Notes under the pieces: model-generated
Seen by the model: the letters and a program-made list of their open reading frames with translations, nothing else
What the model was told of the DNA's origin: nothing
Databases searched by the model: none
Assembly: GCA_913047625.1 (NCBI GenBank)
Contig: CAJWUJ010000004.1
Coordinates: forward strand, 1-64,000
Length of the DNA: 64,000 bases
Direction: 5' to 3'
From: an uncultured Dehalococcoidia bacterium
Lineage (GTDB): Bacteria; Chloroflexota; Dehalococcoidia; Lucifugimonadales; CAJWUJ01
Translations under genes and position numbers: made by a program
Shown here: one piece after another, positions 29,761 through 39,487 of the stretch
Layout of the letters: every line of letters starts with the position of its first letter
How positions within the stretch are numbered: position 1 is the first letter of the stretch

Positions 29761-30183
29761 ATGAAATTCAGACGCTATATTTTATCTATTATTCTTCCTC
29801 TCTGGATTCGAGTAGGATGTCCTCCTCGAAGGCTGCACTTATTATCAGTTCGCAAATTAAAAACCAAAGGTTTTCAAGAAATCCCAGTCAGCGTTGTGAC
29901 GCTCAATCATAATAGGTACATTGTGGGCCTTGAACGCTCTAGAAACTGGGTGCAGAATGCACGTAAGGCCAAAGAACTTGTCCTGCGAAGAGGTTTCAGT
30001 AGATATTCCTATACAGTCAGCGAGATCACCGATAAAGACATATGGGTCATGGTTATAAAGCTGTATTTACAGCAAGAGCCATATACCCGTAAATTCTTCA
30101 GATTCAGTTCATTGTCAAGTGATGACCATATTTTTGGAGAGCGTCATAACCACATAATTTTTCGTCTAATTCCCATGCACTAA
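29761..30183 (+). CDS. Small protein resembling deazaflavin (F420)-dependent nitroreductase / DDN family
   Basis: 'RKLKTKGFQEIPVSVVTLNHNRYIVGLERSRNWVQNARKAKELVLRRG' resembles the split beta-barrel DDN-like pattern; start uncertain. Confidence 0.5.
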   Translation: MKFRRYILSIILPLWIRVGCPPRRLHLLSVRKLKTKGFQEIPVSVVTLNHNRYIVGLERSRNWVQNARKAKELVLRRGFSRYSYTVSEITDKDIWVMVIKLYLQQEPYTRKFFRFSSLSSDDHIFGERHNHIIFRLIPMH

Positions 30184-30275
30184 TTGGTAGGATATCATTC
30201 GATTATATCCACGTGGATGGATTCTTGCAGACTTTCAACCATACATCTACAATATGGTCACAGGAGGACTTAATA

Positions 30276-31013
30276 ATGAGTAACCTTACATCAACAAGAT
30301 CTAGGATTGGACTAATCGTACCATCTACAAACACTACTGCTGAACCTGACTTTAATATGGTTGCACCAGAGTCAGTCAGTATCCATTCTCAACGCATGTG
30401 GCTTGATTCTTCCGCATTAAGCGCTGAAGGCATGAATGCAATGAACGCAGACGTCGAAAATGCAGCTAAGTATCTGAAAACATCCAAAGTAGACTACGTT
30501 GTTTATGCCTGCACGACTGGTAGCTTTTATCTTGGCCCAGGACATGACGAAGAGTTGATTCAATCCATTACAGACCAATCTGGAGTGGCAGCTACAGCAA
30601 CAGCTTACGCAGCAGCAGAAGCACTCAACTCTATTGGAGCTAAGAATATCTCTGTGGCAAGTCCGTACAACGAATGGCAGAATAATCAGTTGAGAAACTA
30701 CTATGAAGGTATGGGATTCAACGTTATTAATGTGGAAAGCGAAGCAGTTTCTTCCGACCATGGAGCCCAAGGCCATTGTGACTTGACTCCAGAATCAATC
30801 CTGAATTTTGCCCCAACAATTTGTTCTGCTGAAGCAGATGTACTTTTTTGTGCTTGTACAGCATGGAGATCTATGGAAGTTGTTGCAGAGTTAGAAAGAA
30901 TCACAAAAAAAACTGTGATAACATCAAACCAAGCAACTGTATGGAAAGCGTTCAAGACACTGGGAATACATGAGGTGCGAAAGGGTTATGGATCACTTTT
31001 AGATAACCTGTAA
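30276..31013 (+). CDS. Asp/Glu racemase superfamily: maleate cis-trans isomerase / arylmalonate decarboxylase-like
   Basis: 'RIGLIVPSTNTTAEPDFNMVAP', two Cys motifs 'YACTTGSFYLG' and 'FCACTAWRSMEV'; RBS AGGAGG before Met 30276. Confidence 0.9.
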   Translation: MSNLTSTRSRIGLIVPSTNTTAEPDFNMVAPESVSIHSQRMWLDSSALSAEGMNAMNADVENAAKYLKTSKVDYVVYACTTGSFYLGPGHDEELIQSITDQSGVAATATAYAAAEALNSIGAKNISVASPYNEWQNNQLRNYYEGMGFNVINVESEAVSSDHGAQGHCDLTPESILNFAPTICSAEADVLFCACTAWRSMEVVAELERITKKTVITSNQATVWKAFKTLGIHEVRKGYGSLLDNL

Positions 31014-31077
31014 GGTTAATCTTTCCTTCCCTTAAGCAATGTCTGTATGTATTTTCCCTTCCTTACCCTAAAGCAGG

Positions 31078-33132
31078 TTGATTACCCCGATGAGTAAGCT
31101 AGATTTAATTATAGGCATCGATGTCGGTGGAACCTTTACAGATCTCATTGTAGTCAATCCCTTCAACGGAGAAACTCATGTGGGAAAAGTACCTTCCTTG
31201 CCGCACTCAGAAGGTGCTTCGGTTTTAGCTGGCCTACAGACACTATCCATAAACCCATCACAAGTCCAACGCCTAGTTCATGGCACTACAGTAGGAACAA
31301 ATGCCTTGATTGAACGAAAGGGTTCTAAAACTGCTATTTTAACAACCAGCGGTTTCCGCGACGTTATCGAAATCGGCAGAACCAAGAGAATGATCCCATC
31401 CCTCTTCAACCCCCTATTTGTTCGCCCTAAACCACTAGTAGAAAGGGCAAATAGGTTCGAAGTATCAGAAAGGCTGCTTCAGGATGGTTCAGTCGAATTA
31501 CCTCTCGATTCTCAAGAAGTCACCGAAATATGTGAGCAGCTACGCAATGCCGACATTGAATCCATTGCCATTTGTTTCTTGCACTCATACCGAAACGCTA
31601 CCCACGAAAACAATGCTGGTGAAGTGATAAAGAAAGAACTTCCCAACATCACTGTTTCCCAATCATCAGAAGTTGTTCCTGAGTACCGGGAATTTGAAAG
31701 GTTTTCTACCACGGTAGTAAATGCCTACATCCAACCTTTGCTTGATGCGTATCTAGAAAAACTCGAGTCTTCCTTAGTTCAGGCTAGTTACTCATCGGGC
31801 ATCCTGACGGTTGCATCGAATGGTGGGATCATGACAACCAAAACAGCTCAGAAATTACCCGTGCAAACCATTCTTTCAGGGCCTGCAGGGGGTGTCATCC
31901 AGAGCATCGCAGTTGCCAAAGGTATCCATGAAACAAATATCATCACGGACGATATGGGAGGTACAAGTACTGATGTTTGCCTGATACGGGATATGATGCC
32001 ATTAATATCCACAGAAAGTGCAGTTGAAGGATTTCCGATAAAAATTCCCCAAATAGACATTAAAACTATCGGGGCAGGTGGAGGGAGTATTGCATGGAGA
32101 GACATTGATGGATCTTTACGTGTTGGCCCCAAGAGTTCAGGAGCTAACCCAGGACCAGCCTGTTACGGCAAAGGTGGTACTGAAGCTACCGTTACAGATG
32201 CAAATGTTCTCTTAAATAGGTTAGGACCCCAGCGATATCTTGGAGGCTCAATTCAAATCGATTCCTCTTTAGCAAAACTAGCTCTAGAGAATCTTTCCAA
32301 GGAGCTAAATAACATTGATATTCTTCAGCTGGCAGAGGGCATTCTACAAATCGCGGTAGCAAAGAAAACTAGTGCTATAAAGGAAATCTCTCTACAGAAA
32401 GGCCATGATCCAAGAGACTTCTCTTTAATGGCATTTGGTGGGGCTGGACCCATGCATGCCGCATATGTTGCAAAGGAGCTTGGGATAACTAAAATCATCA
32501 TCCCTAAATATCCCGGTAACCTATCAGCTCTGGGACTTGCAAGTTGTGATCTCAAACATGATTTTGTCAGTACTAAACTTATTGGATCTGATGTTCTTAC
32601 GGATACTGCCCTTAAGGCTGAAATTTCGATCCTAGAAGCGCAGGCAAATCAAAAACTGCAAGAAGAAGGCTTCACATCAAAGCAAATCTACTTCCGTCCC
32701 TCCTTAGACATGAGGTATGCAGGGCAAGCCTTTGAGATAAATGTCCCTGCGAAAAAACACCACCTCACTGTCTCTAAACTAAATAAATTGTTTCATGCGC
32801 AACATCATTTAATTTATGGTCACTCCAATGTTAGCGGCCAGACAGAAATCGTTAACTTTCGACTTACTGCTTTCGGTGCGGTTCCAAAGGCTGCCCTTCA
32901 AAGTACCTTGTCAGATAATACAGTACCGGTGGATTTATTGGCCTCGACCTTCCCTGTGTATTTTAATGGGCATTTTCTGGATACACCCGTCATACAACGG
33001 GAATCATTGACTCAAGAGAATGTTGTACATGGCCCTGCCATTATTCAGGAATTTGGATCAACTACCGTACTTCCTCCTGAATGGTCTTTATCTGTTAAAC
33101 CAGACGGAAGTTTAATTCTGGAGCCACGATAA
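31078..33132 (+). CDS. Hydantoinase/oxoprolinase family protein, subunit A (HyuA-like)
   Basis: 'IGIDVGGTFTDLIVV', 'HGTTVGTNALIERKG', 'GGTSTDVCLI', 'MAFGGAGPMHA'. Confidence 0.96.
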   Translation: MITPMSKLDLIIGIDVGGTFTDLIVVNPFNGETHVGKVPSLPHSEGASVLAGLQTLSINPSQVQRLVHGTTVGTNALIERKGSKTAILTTSGFRDVIEIGRTKRMIPSLFNPLFVRPKPLVERANRFEVSERLLQDGSVELPLDSQEVTEICEQLRNADIESIAICFLHSYRNATHENNAGEVIKKELPNITVSQSSEVVPEYREFERFSTTVVNAYIQPLLDAYLEKLESSLVQASYSSGILTVASNGGIMTTKTAQKLPVQTILSGPAGGVIQSIAVAKGIHETNIITDDMGGTSTDVCLIRDMMPLISTESAVEGFPIKIPQIDIKTIGAGGGSIAWRDIDGSLRVGPKSSGANPGPACYGKGGTEATVTDANVLLNRLGPQRYLGGSIQIDSSLAKLALENLSKELNNIDILQLAEGILQIAVAKKTSAIKEISLQKGHDPRDFSLMAFGGAGPMHAAYVAKELGITKIIIPKYPGNLSALGLASCDLKHDFVSTKLIGSDVLTDTALKAEISILEAQANQKLQEEGFTSKQIYFRPSLDMRYAGQAFEINVPAKKHHLTVSKLNKLFHAQHHLIYGHSNVSGQTEIVNFRLTAFGAVPKAALQSTLSDNTVPVDLLASTFPVYFNGHFLDTPVIQRESLTQENVVHGPAIIQEFGSTTVLPPEWSLSVKPDGSLILEPR

Positions 33133-35138
33133 TGAATCTTGACATCATTACACTAGAGTTAATAAAAGAGACGCTCATATCAATAGTCAAGGAAATGCGT
33201 GTCAATCTAACCCGTACTGCTTTTTCCTCAATTATTTATGAGGGTGAAGACTTTTCGTGTGTTCTAATGTCGCCCCAGGGTGAGATTGTGGCCATGCCAA
33301 GCGGCCAAGACCACCCCGTTCACATCATTCCTGTTTCATGGTCAGTCAAAAGTGTTAATACCAAATACGGAACAGATATCCATCCCGGTGATGTTTTCTT
33401 GCATAACGACCCCTATACAGGTGGTACACACCTCAACGATATTGCTATGCTTTTCCCTGTATTTGTAAAGGGTAAACCATTCCTGATCCCGGTAATTCGT
33501 GCTCATTGGGGAGATGTCGGAGGCATGACTCCAGGAAGCATCTCTGGACAAGTCACTGAAATTTATCAAGAAGGCGTCCGTATACCTGCAATGCGGATTA
33601 TTAGTCAAGGTGTTGAGAACGAAGCAGCATTAGAGCTTATGTTTAACAATATGAGGATCCCTTCAGAACGAAAAGGTGACTTTGAAGCAATGCTGGGAGC
33701 CTGTAAAACTGCAGGGATTAGGATCCAATCAGCCATAGATAAATTTGGTCACACAAAGTTAGGTACAGCTATGGATGCATTGTTGGCTCGTTCCGAAAAC
33801 AGGATGCGTACTGCTATCACCCAGTTGTCTGACGGAACATATCACTATGAGGCATATCTGGAAGGTGGCCAGCAACAACTCAGACCTATAAAGGTAAAGG
33901 TTGCCTTGACTGTCGCAGGTGATACAGTCACTGTTGATTTCGAGGGTTCATCCAAACAACAGGCAGCCCCTCTCAATGTCGGGCCTGGCAGCACTGCAGT
34001 AGGTGTGTTCACAATAATTAAAAGTTTCCTGGATCCATGGGGAGATGTGAACCAAGGGGCCTTAAAACCGATAAATGTCATCGCTGAAGAGGGTAGTATC
34101 TTAAATGCACGACTTCCCGCCCCTGCCGGTGGTAGTAATGAAATCAAGTATTGCGTGGAAGCTGCGGTCATGGGCGCCCTTTCTCAAGCGATTGACGGTC
34201 AAGTATCAGGAGATATAAAAGGCGGATCCAATCATCTTTATGTTGGAGGATCTGATTCTATTCGCAACAAATCATTCATCTTCTACGAATATCCTGCAGG
34301 TGGAACAGGGGCAAACGCTTTAAATGACGGAAATAACGCATGTAGAGCATATCAAGAGGGTGACATCACAAGTATCCAGCCTATCGAATCAGTTGAAAAT
34401 CTATATCCTCTCCGTGTGCACAATACCATCTTAAGATCTGACTCAGGCGGAGACGGTAAAACAAGAGGTGGTTTGGGAGTAGAACGAAGGGTAGAAGTCT
34501 TGGTAGATGACACACGGCTTTCTGTCCTGGCAGACCACTGCACTATTCCTCCCTACGGTATAAATGGGGGAGGACCGGGATCACCAAACCAGTTCACAGT
34601 TCTTAGGAATGGAGTTGAGATACAACCTTCTTCAATACCAGGAAAGGTAACCGGCTTTGATTTACTCCATAAAGATATTGTCGTAATGAAATCCTCCGGT
34701 GGAGGTGGATGCGGCAACCCACTTGATCGACCAATGGACTCGGTTCTCAGTGACCTTTCTGAAGGCTTGATCACCTCAATAACTGCCGCTAATATCTATG
34801 GCGTTGTGCTGCATGATGGAGACCTTGACTATCAAGCTTCGGTGAACAAAAGAAAGGAACTGAGGAAAAACTCCCCCATAATTAAGACTTATCCATGGCA
34901 TGGTGACTCCGATCCTGCCTACCGCCAATGCTTTATGTCTGCCAGACTCCTAACGCGTTTATCCCTCAGAGAGGGTGATCTTATTGAACTTTACACGGAG
35001 GTCGGGGCTCCAGTCAGAGCTTGGATATTATCAACCAAGACCCAATATGATGATGGCTGTTACATTGAACCAGATGCCCTAGATGTTCTGAACATCAAAA
35101 GTAGTGGCTCAAGTTTCTGGCGACTATTGCATCGATAA
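33132..35138 (+). CDS. Hydantoinase B/oxoprolinase family protein (HyuB-like)
   Basis: 'MRVNLTRTAFSSIIYEGEDFSCVL', 'HNDPYTGGTHLNDIAM', 'GGGGCGNP'; one-base overlap with the A subunit. Confidence 0.96.
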   Translation: MNLDIITLELIKETLISIVKEMRVNLTRTAFSSIIYEGEDFSCVLMSPQGEIVAMPSGQDHPVHIIPVSWSVKSVNTKYGTDIHPGDVFLHNDPYTGGTHLNDIAMLFPVFVKGKPFLIPVIRAHWGDVGGMTPGSISGQVTEIYQEGVRIPAMRIISQGVENEAALELMFNNMRIPSERKGDFEAMLGACKTAGIRIQSAIDKFGHTKLGTAMDALLARSENRMRTAITQLSDGTYHYEAYLEGGQQQLRPIKVKVALTVAGDTVTVDFEGSSKQQAAPLNVGPGSTAVGVFTIIKSFLDPWGDVNQGALKPINVIAEEGSILNARLPAPAGGSNEIKYCVEAAVMGALSQAIDGQVSGDIKGGSNHLYVGGSDSIRNKSFIFYEYPAGGTGANALNDGNNACRAYQEGDITSIQPIESVENLYPLRVHNTILRSDSGGDGKTRGGLGVERRVEVLVDDTRLSVLADHCTIPPYGINGGGPGSPNQFTVLRNGVEIQPSSIPGKVTGFDLLHKDIVVMKSSGGGGCGNPLDRPMDSVLSDLSEGLITSITAANIYGVVLHDGDLDYQASVNKRKELRKNSPIIKTYPWHGDSDPAYRQCFMSARLLTRLSLREGDLIELYTEVGAPVRAWILSTKTQYDDGCYIEPDALDVLNIKSSGSSFWRLLHR

Positions 35139-35221
35139 TTTGTCCGACTTTGAAGGTCGTAATTGATTGATAAAGAGTTGATTTTCGTGTATCGTAAATA
35201 TCTCAAGTTCTGATTCACACT

Positions 35222-35839
35222 ATGGATACCGTTTCTAAATATGTAATCGCAACACGGGAGTTTGTATGCCGAAGTGCCACCTATATGGGCACGCTGAGCG
35301 GTATCATGCTCTTCCTAGGCTCATTCTTTGTAACTTCGGAAGTTATAACGCGAAAGTACTTTGGATTTACTTCAAAAGGAACTGATGATATCAGCGGAAT
35401 CATCTTGGCGTGGGCCAGTAGTTGGGCAATGGCTTATGCACTTTACAAAAAGGGCCATGTGCGGGTGGATGTCATACTTGTAAAACTTCCGTATAAGATG
35501 CAAGGCATAATGAATCTTGTTGCCTTACTTGCTCTAAACTTTTTACTTGCCTTAGTAGTTTTAAGCATGTGGGAGCTTACATTTGCTGCTTTTAAAACAG
35601 GAGAAGTTAGGCCAAGTGCGCTACGTATTCCGCTTGATTGGCCCTATGCTGTTTGGGCCATTGGGTATACAGTCTTTTGGTTTCTGGCATTTTTGATGCT
35701 AATTGAAGGAATAATCGACGTAATAATGAGGAGATTCTCGACTCTTGCCTTCAAATTTGGACCTTCATCCATTGAAGCTGAAATCCAAGAAGCAATGGAG
35801 TCATCTACAGTTCTTAAATCAAACAAGGTTCTTGAATAA
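35222..35839 (+). CDS. TRAP transporter small permease (DctQ-like)
   Basis: Four hydrophobic segments; directly precedes DctM. Confidence 0.85.
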   Translation: MDTVSKYVIATREFVCRSATYMGTLSGIMLFLGSFFVTSEVITRKYFGFTSKGTDDISGIILAWASSWAMAYALYKKGHVRVDVILVKLPYKMQGIMNLVALLALNFLLALVVLSMWELTFAAFKTGEVRPSALRIPLDWPYAVWAIGYTVFWFLAFLMLIEGIIDVIMRRFSTLAFKFGPSSIEAEIQEAMESSTVLKSNKVLE

Positions 35840-35859
35840 CAGGAGAATTACTACACAAC

Positions 35860-37212
35860 ATGGTTAGTACAATATTAGGTACCGCTTTTGGTCTTCTATT
35901 AATCTTTCTAGCATCTGGAATGTATATTGCAGCCGCATTAGGGTTACTTGGATTATCATTAGATCTCCTATTCGATGATCGGCCCTTATGGAAGTACACG
36001 GCAGATATGATGTGGTGGCCGAGTACTAATTTCGTTCTTTTTGCTGTCCCGCTGTACGTCCTGATGGGGGAATTACTTTTACGCAGTGGACTTACTGACA
36101 GGCTATATCAGGCACTCGCTAAATGGTTGAGTTTCTTACCTGGTGGTCTAATGCATAGTAATATTGCTGCCTGTTCGGTCTTTGCAGCCGTATCCGGATC
36201 TAGCGTAGCCACGGCAATAACAATCGGTACTGTGGCCCTACCCTCCTTTGAAAGACAAGGTTATAACGAACGACTCGTACTTGGTTCATTAGCTGCTGGA
36301 GGCACACTAGGAATACTCATACCTCCTAGTATCGGTCTTATTATCTACGCTCTTATCACAGACACATCTGTGGGAAGGTTATTTATAGGCGGAGTCGTCC
36401 CTGGTCTTAGTTTAGCAGGCATGTTCATGCTCTTTATAGGTGTAAGCAGTATATTAAATCCTGGTATCGCTCCTAAAGAAGCTACAAGCACATGGGGAGA
36501 ACGCTTAAACGCTTTACCGCATCTGGTGCCTACAGGGAGCTTGATACTCCTTGTTATGGGCAGTATATACTTTGGGTTTGCTACTCCTACTGAGGCGGCA
36601 GCTCTCGGCGTCGTTGGATCATTGATCCTTGCGATTCTTACTCGCCGAGTATCGAGAAACATGCTCCTTGATGGTGCTAGAGCCACTGCAAATACTACTG
36701 GTTTGGTTATGTTGATAGTAGTTTTTGCTCAGTTATTCCAATTCATGGTGGGTTCATTAGGCGTTCCCAGAGCAATCAGTGAATGGCTCATTCAACTCGG
36801 CGTACCACCTATGGTTAGTCTTTTATTCATAATCATTTTCTATATCATCCTTGGGATGTTTATGGACGCTCTTTCTATGGTTATAACAACCTTACCTGTA
36901 ATTTTCCCAGTAGTAGTGGAATTATTTGCCCAAAACCCCGAAGTTCTGGCTTTTGATCCAGTTACGTTTGGCGTTATTGTGGTTCTGCTTATGGAAGCAG
37001 GTTTGATAACTCCGCCTGTAGGAGTGAATCTTTACGTAATACAGGGGATACGGACGACCAAAGGTCCTATGATCGACGTAGCAATTGGGGTTGTTCCATT
37101 TTTTATAATGATGATGATTCTTGTCGGGGTGCTGATAGCATTCCCCAACATGGTCTTATGGTTACCAGATTTAGCGTTTGGAGCAAGCGTTGAAGGGGTC
37201 AGGTACGGTTAA
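35860..37212 (+). CDS. TRAP transporter large permease (DctM-like)
   Basis: 'AVSGSSVATAITIGTVALPSFERQGYNERLVLGSLAAGGTLGILIPPSIGLIIYA', 'TEAAALGVVGSLIL'. Confidence 0.96.
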   Translation: MVSTILGTAFGLLLIFLASGMYIAAALGLLGLSLDLLFDDRPLWKYTADMMWWPSTNFVLFAVPLYVLMGELLLRSGLTDRLYQALAKWLSFLPGGLMHSNIAACSVFAAVSGSSVATAITIGTVALPSFERQGYNERLVLGSLAAGGTLGILIPPSIGLIIYALITDTSVGRLFIGGVVPGLSLAGMFMLFIGVSSILNPGIAPKEATSTWGERLNALPHLVPTGSLILLVMGSIYFGFATPTEAAALGVVGSLILAILTRRVSRNMLLDGARATANTTGLVMLIVVFAQLFQFMVGSLGVPRAISEWLIQLGVPPMVSLLFIIIFYIILGMFMDALSMVITTLPVIFPVVVELFAQNPEVLAFDPVTFGVIVVLLMEAGLITPPVGVNLYVIQGIRTTKGPMIDVAIGVVPFFIMMMILVGVLIAFPNMVLWLPDLAFGASVEGVRYG

Positions 37213-37231
37213 CGTATACTTAAAGCACCTT

Positions 37232-38050
37232 TCAATACAAGAGTGAAGCCTTTTTTTCGTATGCTTCCATTTGTTTCTTGTTTAAATCAACATAACTAAC
37301 CGCAGTCTCAACATTATCTAATACCCTCTGAGGATGGCTCGAACCCACTATCGCTACTGCAAGGTTTTTGTTCGATAGCGTATAGGTCAGAAGCTCTGCA
37401 ACGCTTAGGGTGAAGGGTCTGGCGGTTTTCCCTGCTGTCTCTATGGATGTAGTTCTTCCTGAGCCACCCAGCGGCCTCATGGCAATTATACCTAACCCCC
37501 TATCGAATGCTTCCTTGATCAACCATAGCGTTTCAGTAAAGAAAACCGAAAACTCTATCATAACGGTATCAAAAAGATTGGACCTTATTGCCTTGCGCAG
37601 CAGCGAGATATCATGTGAGCTGAAGCCAATATAGCGAATCAAACCTCGTGCTTGAGCTATCCTAAGGCCTTCAAGGGCTCCATCTTTCCCTGTACTGATA
37701 GACCAGTCATTTACGGAAAGGTCATCCAGTTGATATATATCTATGCAGTCGATTCCTAACAAAGACAGGCTTTTATCCACATCGTGCTGAGCACCGGATG
37801 CGGAACGGTTGATTGTCTTAGTGGCAATGTAGAAATCTTTCTTGCCGCGTTCTCTTATAACTTGCCCTAATAGGTATTCGCTATTCTGATATATTCTCGC
37901 GGTATCTATAAAGTTGATACCCTGATCCAATGCACAATGCAGAGTGGTATTTGCATCCGGACTAAAAGGGGTGTCCATTGCTCCAAAACCCAACTCTGTT
38001 ACAAGGAGATCTGTGCTACCGAGTTTTCGCTTCCTGATGGAACGTATCAT
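37232..38050 (-). CDS. Aldo/keto reductase
   Basis: 'GFGAMDTPF', 'GINFIDTARIYQNSEYLLGQVI', 'IYQLDDLS'. Confidence 0.93.
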   Translation of the reverse strand: MIRSIRKRKLGSTDLLVTELGFGAMDTPFSPDANTTLHCALDQGINFIDTARIYQNSEYLLGQVIRERGKKDFYIATKTINRSASGAQHDVDKSLSLLGIDCIDIYQLDDLSVNDWSISTGKDGALEGLRIAQARGLIRYIGFSSHDISLLRKAIRSNLFDTVMIEFSVFFTETLWLIKEAFDRGLGIIAMRPLGGSGRTTSIETAGKTARPFTLSVAELLTYTLSNKNLAVAIVGSSHPQRVLDNVETAVSYVDLNKKQMEAYEKKASLLY

Positions 38051-38086
38051 CTGGATAAAAGCCTCTGCAGATAATTAATTCATACT

Positions 38087-38133
38087 AAAAAAGGAGGCAG
38101 GAGCCGCTTGTAAGCGGAACATCCTACCTCCTT
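38087..38133 (-). terminator. Rho-independent terminator for the DctP gene
   Basis: Minus strand AAGGAGGTAGGA...TCCTGCCTCCTT stem followed by T6, with an inner CCGCTT/AAGCGG hairpin. Confidence 0.85.
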
Positions 38134-38158
38134 ATTAACTTAACTATTAAGCCTAGGT

Positions 38159-39331
38159 TTAGCTTGCGGAGAATCCTGCCAATGGAGCCAAATGCTCATT
38201 GAAAAGATCCTTACAAGGCTGACCACTCTCTTCACAGCGCTCAACCCAACGTGGAAGGACGGTGTTCATAAGAGCCTCGTCCAACTTAGCCAAGTCTGCC
38301 TCGCTAGGAGCAGTTGTGATCAATGCCTGATCAGCAGGAACCTTTGTAAGTGACTCTAGAGTACAGTTGTCTGTACCTGCGTTACACTCGATACCCTGGA
38401 TAGAAGAAACCTCTCCTTCATACTCCCAGATACGGTCTCCAATCTCGCCAATCATTTGATCAGCGAAGAAGGTACGAACATCATCGTCCAAAGAATTCCA
38501 GAAGTCAGCGTTCACCATGTAACCACTAACAAACCAACCTGGGGCCAGTGTGTACTGGTGCGAAGTAACTTCATACCACTTGTTACTGTTAGCAGAAGAG
38601 CTGCCGGTCAAACCGCAGTCAACAACACCGGTCTGCAAGGCATTGTATGCCTCTGCGAAAGCAAGGGAAACTCCTTCACCACCAACTGACTCAAGGAAGT
38701 CAGAAAGAAGTGTTGACCAAACCCTAACCTTTTTACCTTTAAAGTCATCGATCGATGTAACTGGTGAGTTACAGAAGAAGGTTAGCTGCGGTGCTGGATA
38801 TGTTGCCTGAACACGAACACCGTAGTCTGGCTCAAATACAGCATCATTTACTACTGGCATCCAAGTCTTACCAATTTGCTGTGCGTTCTTCCAGTCAGAT
38901 CCGAAAGTTGCAATATCAACACCTTCAGTCAATGGAACCGCACCGCCAGTGTAAGCATACGAAAACCATGCTATATCCTGAAGACCCTGTTGGATGAGCT
39001 TAAAGGTTTCAAAACCAGTAAGACCCAATTCCGCGTGAGTCAGGTAGTTGGGCTCTAACGTTACATCAGGTAGAGCAGCTGCTGCCAGTCCTGGGAATTC
39101 TTCCCTTAAGAAAGGCTTCACAATGTCAACATAAGAAGACTGGGTAGTATGAACGAACTCCGCGAAATTATAGCTCACGATGCGTTGTTCTTTTACAACT
39201 TCAACTTCTTTTATGACCTCTTTTTCTACCTCAACAATTTTCTCCACGACTTCCGGATCACTACTGCAAGCTGCACCAAAAGCGAGCATACAAAGGGCCG
39301 AAAGACCTGCGATTATCTTGGTTCTACTCAT
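38159..39331 (-). CDS. TRAP transporter substrate-binding lipoprotein (DctP-like)
   Basis: Signal peptide plus lipobox 'MLAFGAACSS', charged linker 'EVVEKIVEVEKEVIKEVEVVKE', DctP-like body. Confidence 0.92.
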   Translation of the reverse strand: MSRTKIIAGLSALCMLAFGAACSSDPEVVEKIVEVEKEVIKEVEVVKEQRIVSYNFAEFVHTTQSSYVDIVKPFLREEFPGLAAAALPDVTLEPNYLTHAELGLTGFETFKLIQQGLQDIAWFSYAYTGGAVPLTEGVDIATFGSDWKNAQQIGKTWMPVVNDAVFEPDYGVRVQATYPAPQLTFFCNSPVTSIDDFKGKKVRVWSTLLSDFLESVGGEGVSLAFAEAYNALQTGVVDCGLTGSSSANSNKWYEVTSHQYTLAPGWFVSGYMVNADFWNSLDDDVRTFFADQMIGEIGDRIWEYEGEVSSIQGIECNAGTDNCTLESLTKVPADQALITTAPSEADLAKLDEALMNTVLPRWVERCEESGQPCKDLFNEHLAPLAGFSAS

Positions 39332-39487
39332 AACTCAACTCCTATATTATGTTTTTTACGTCGTCTCAGGCCGTATCGTGCCTGACACGTGAAGCGACAT
39401 CATACAACACCATTAATTAGATTGCAACTGCCTCGGCATAATCAATAAAGAGTATTTTTAATCAGTACCTATTAGTCAGTTCATTCC

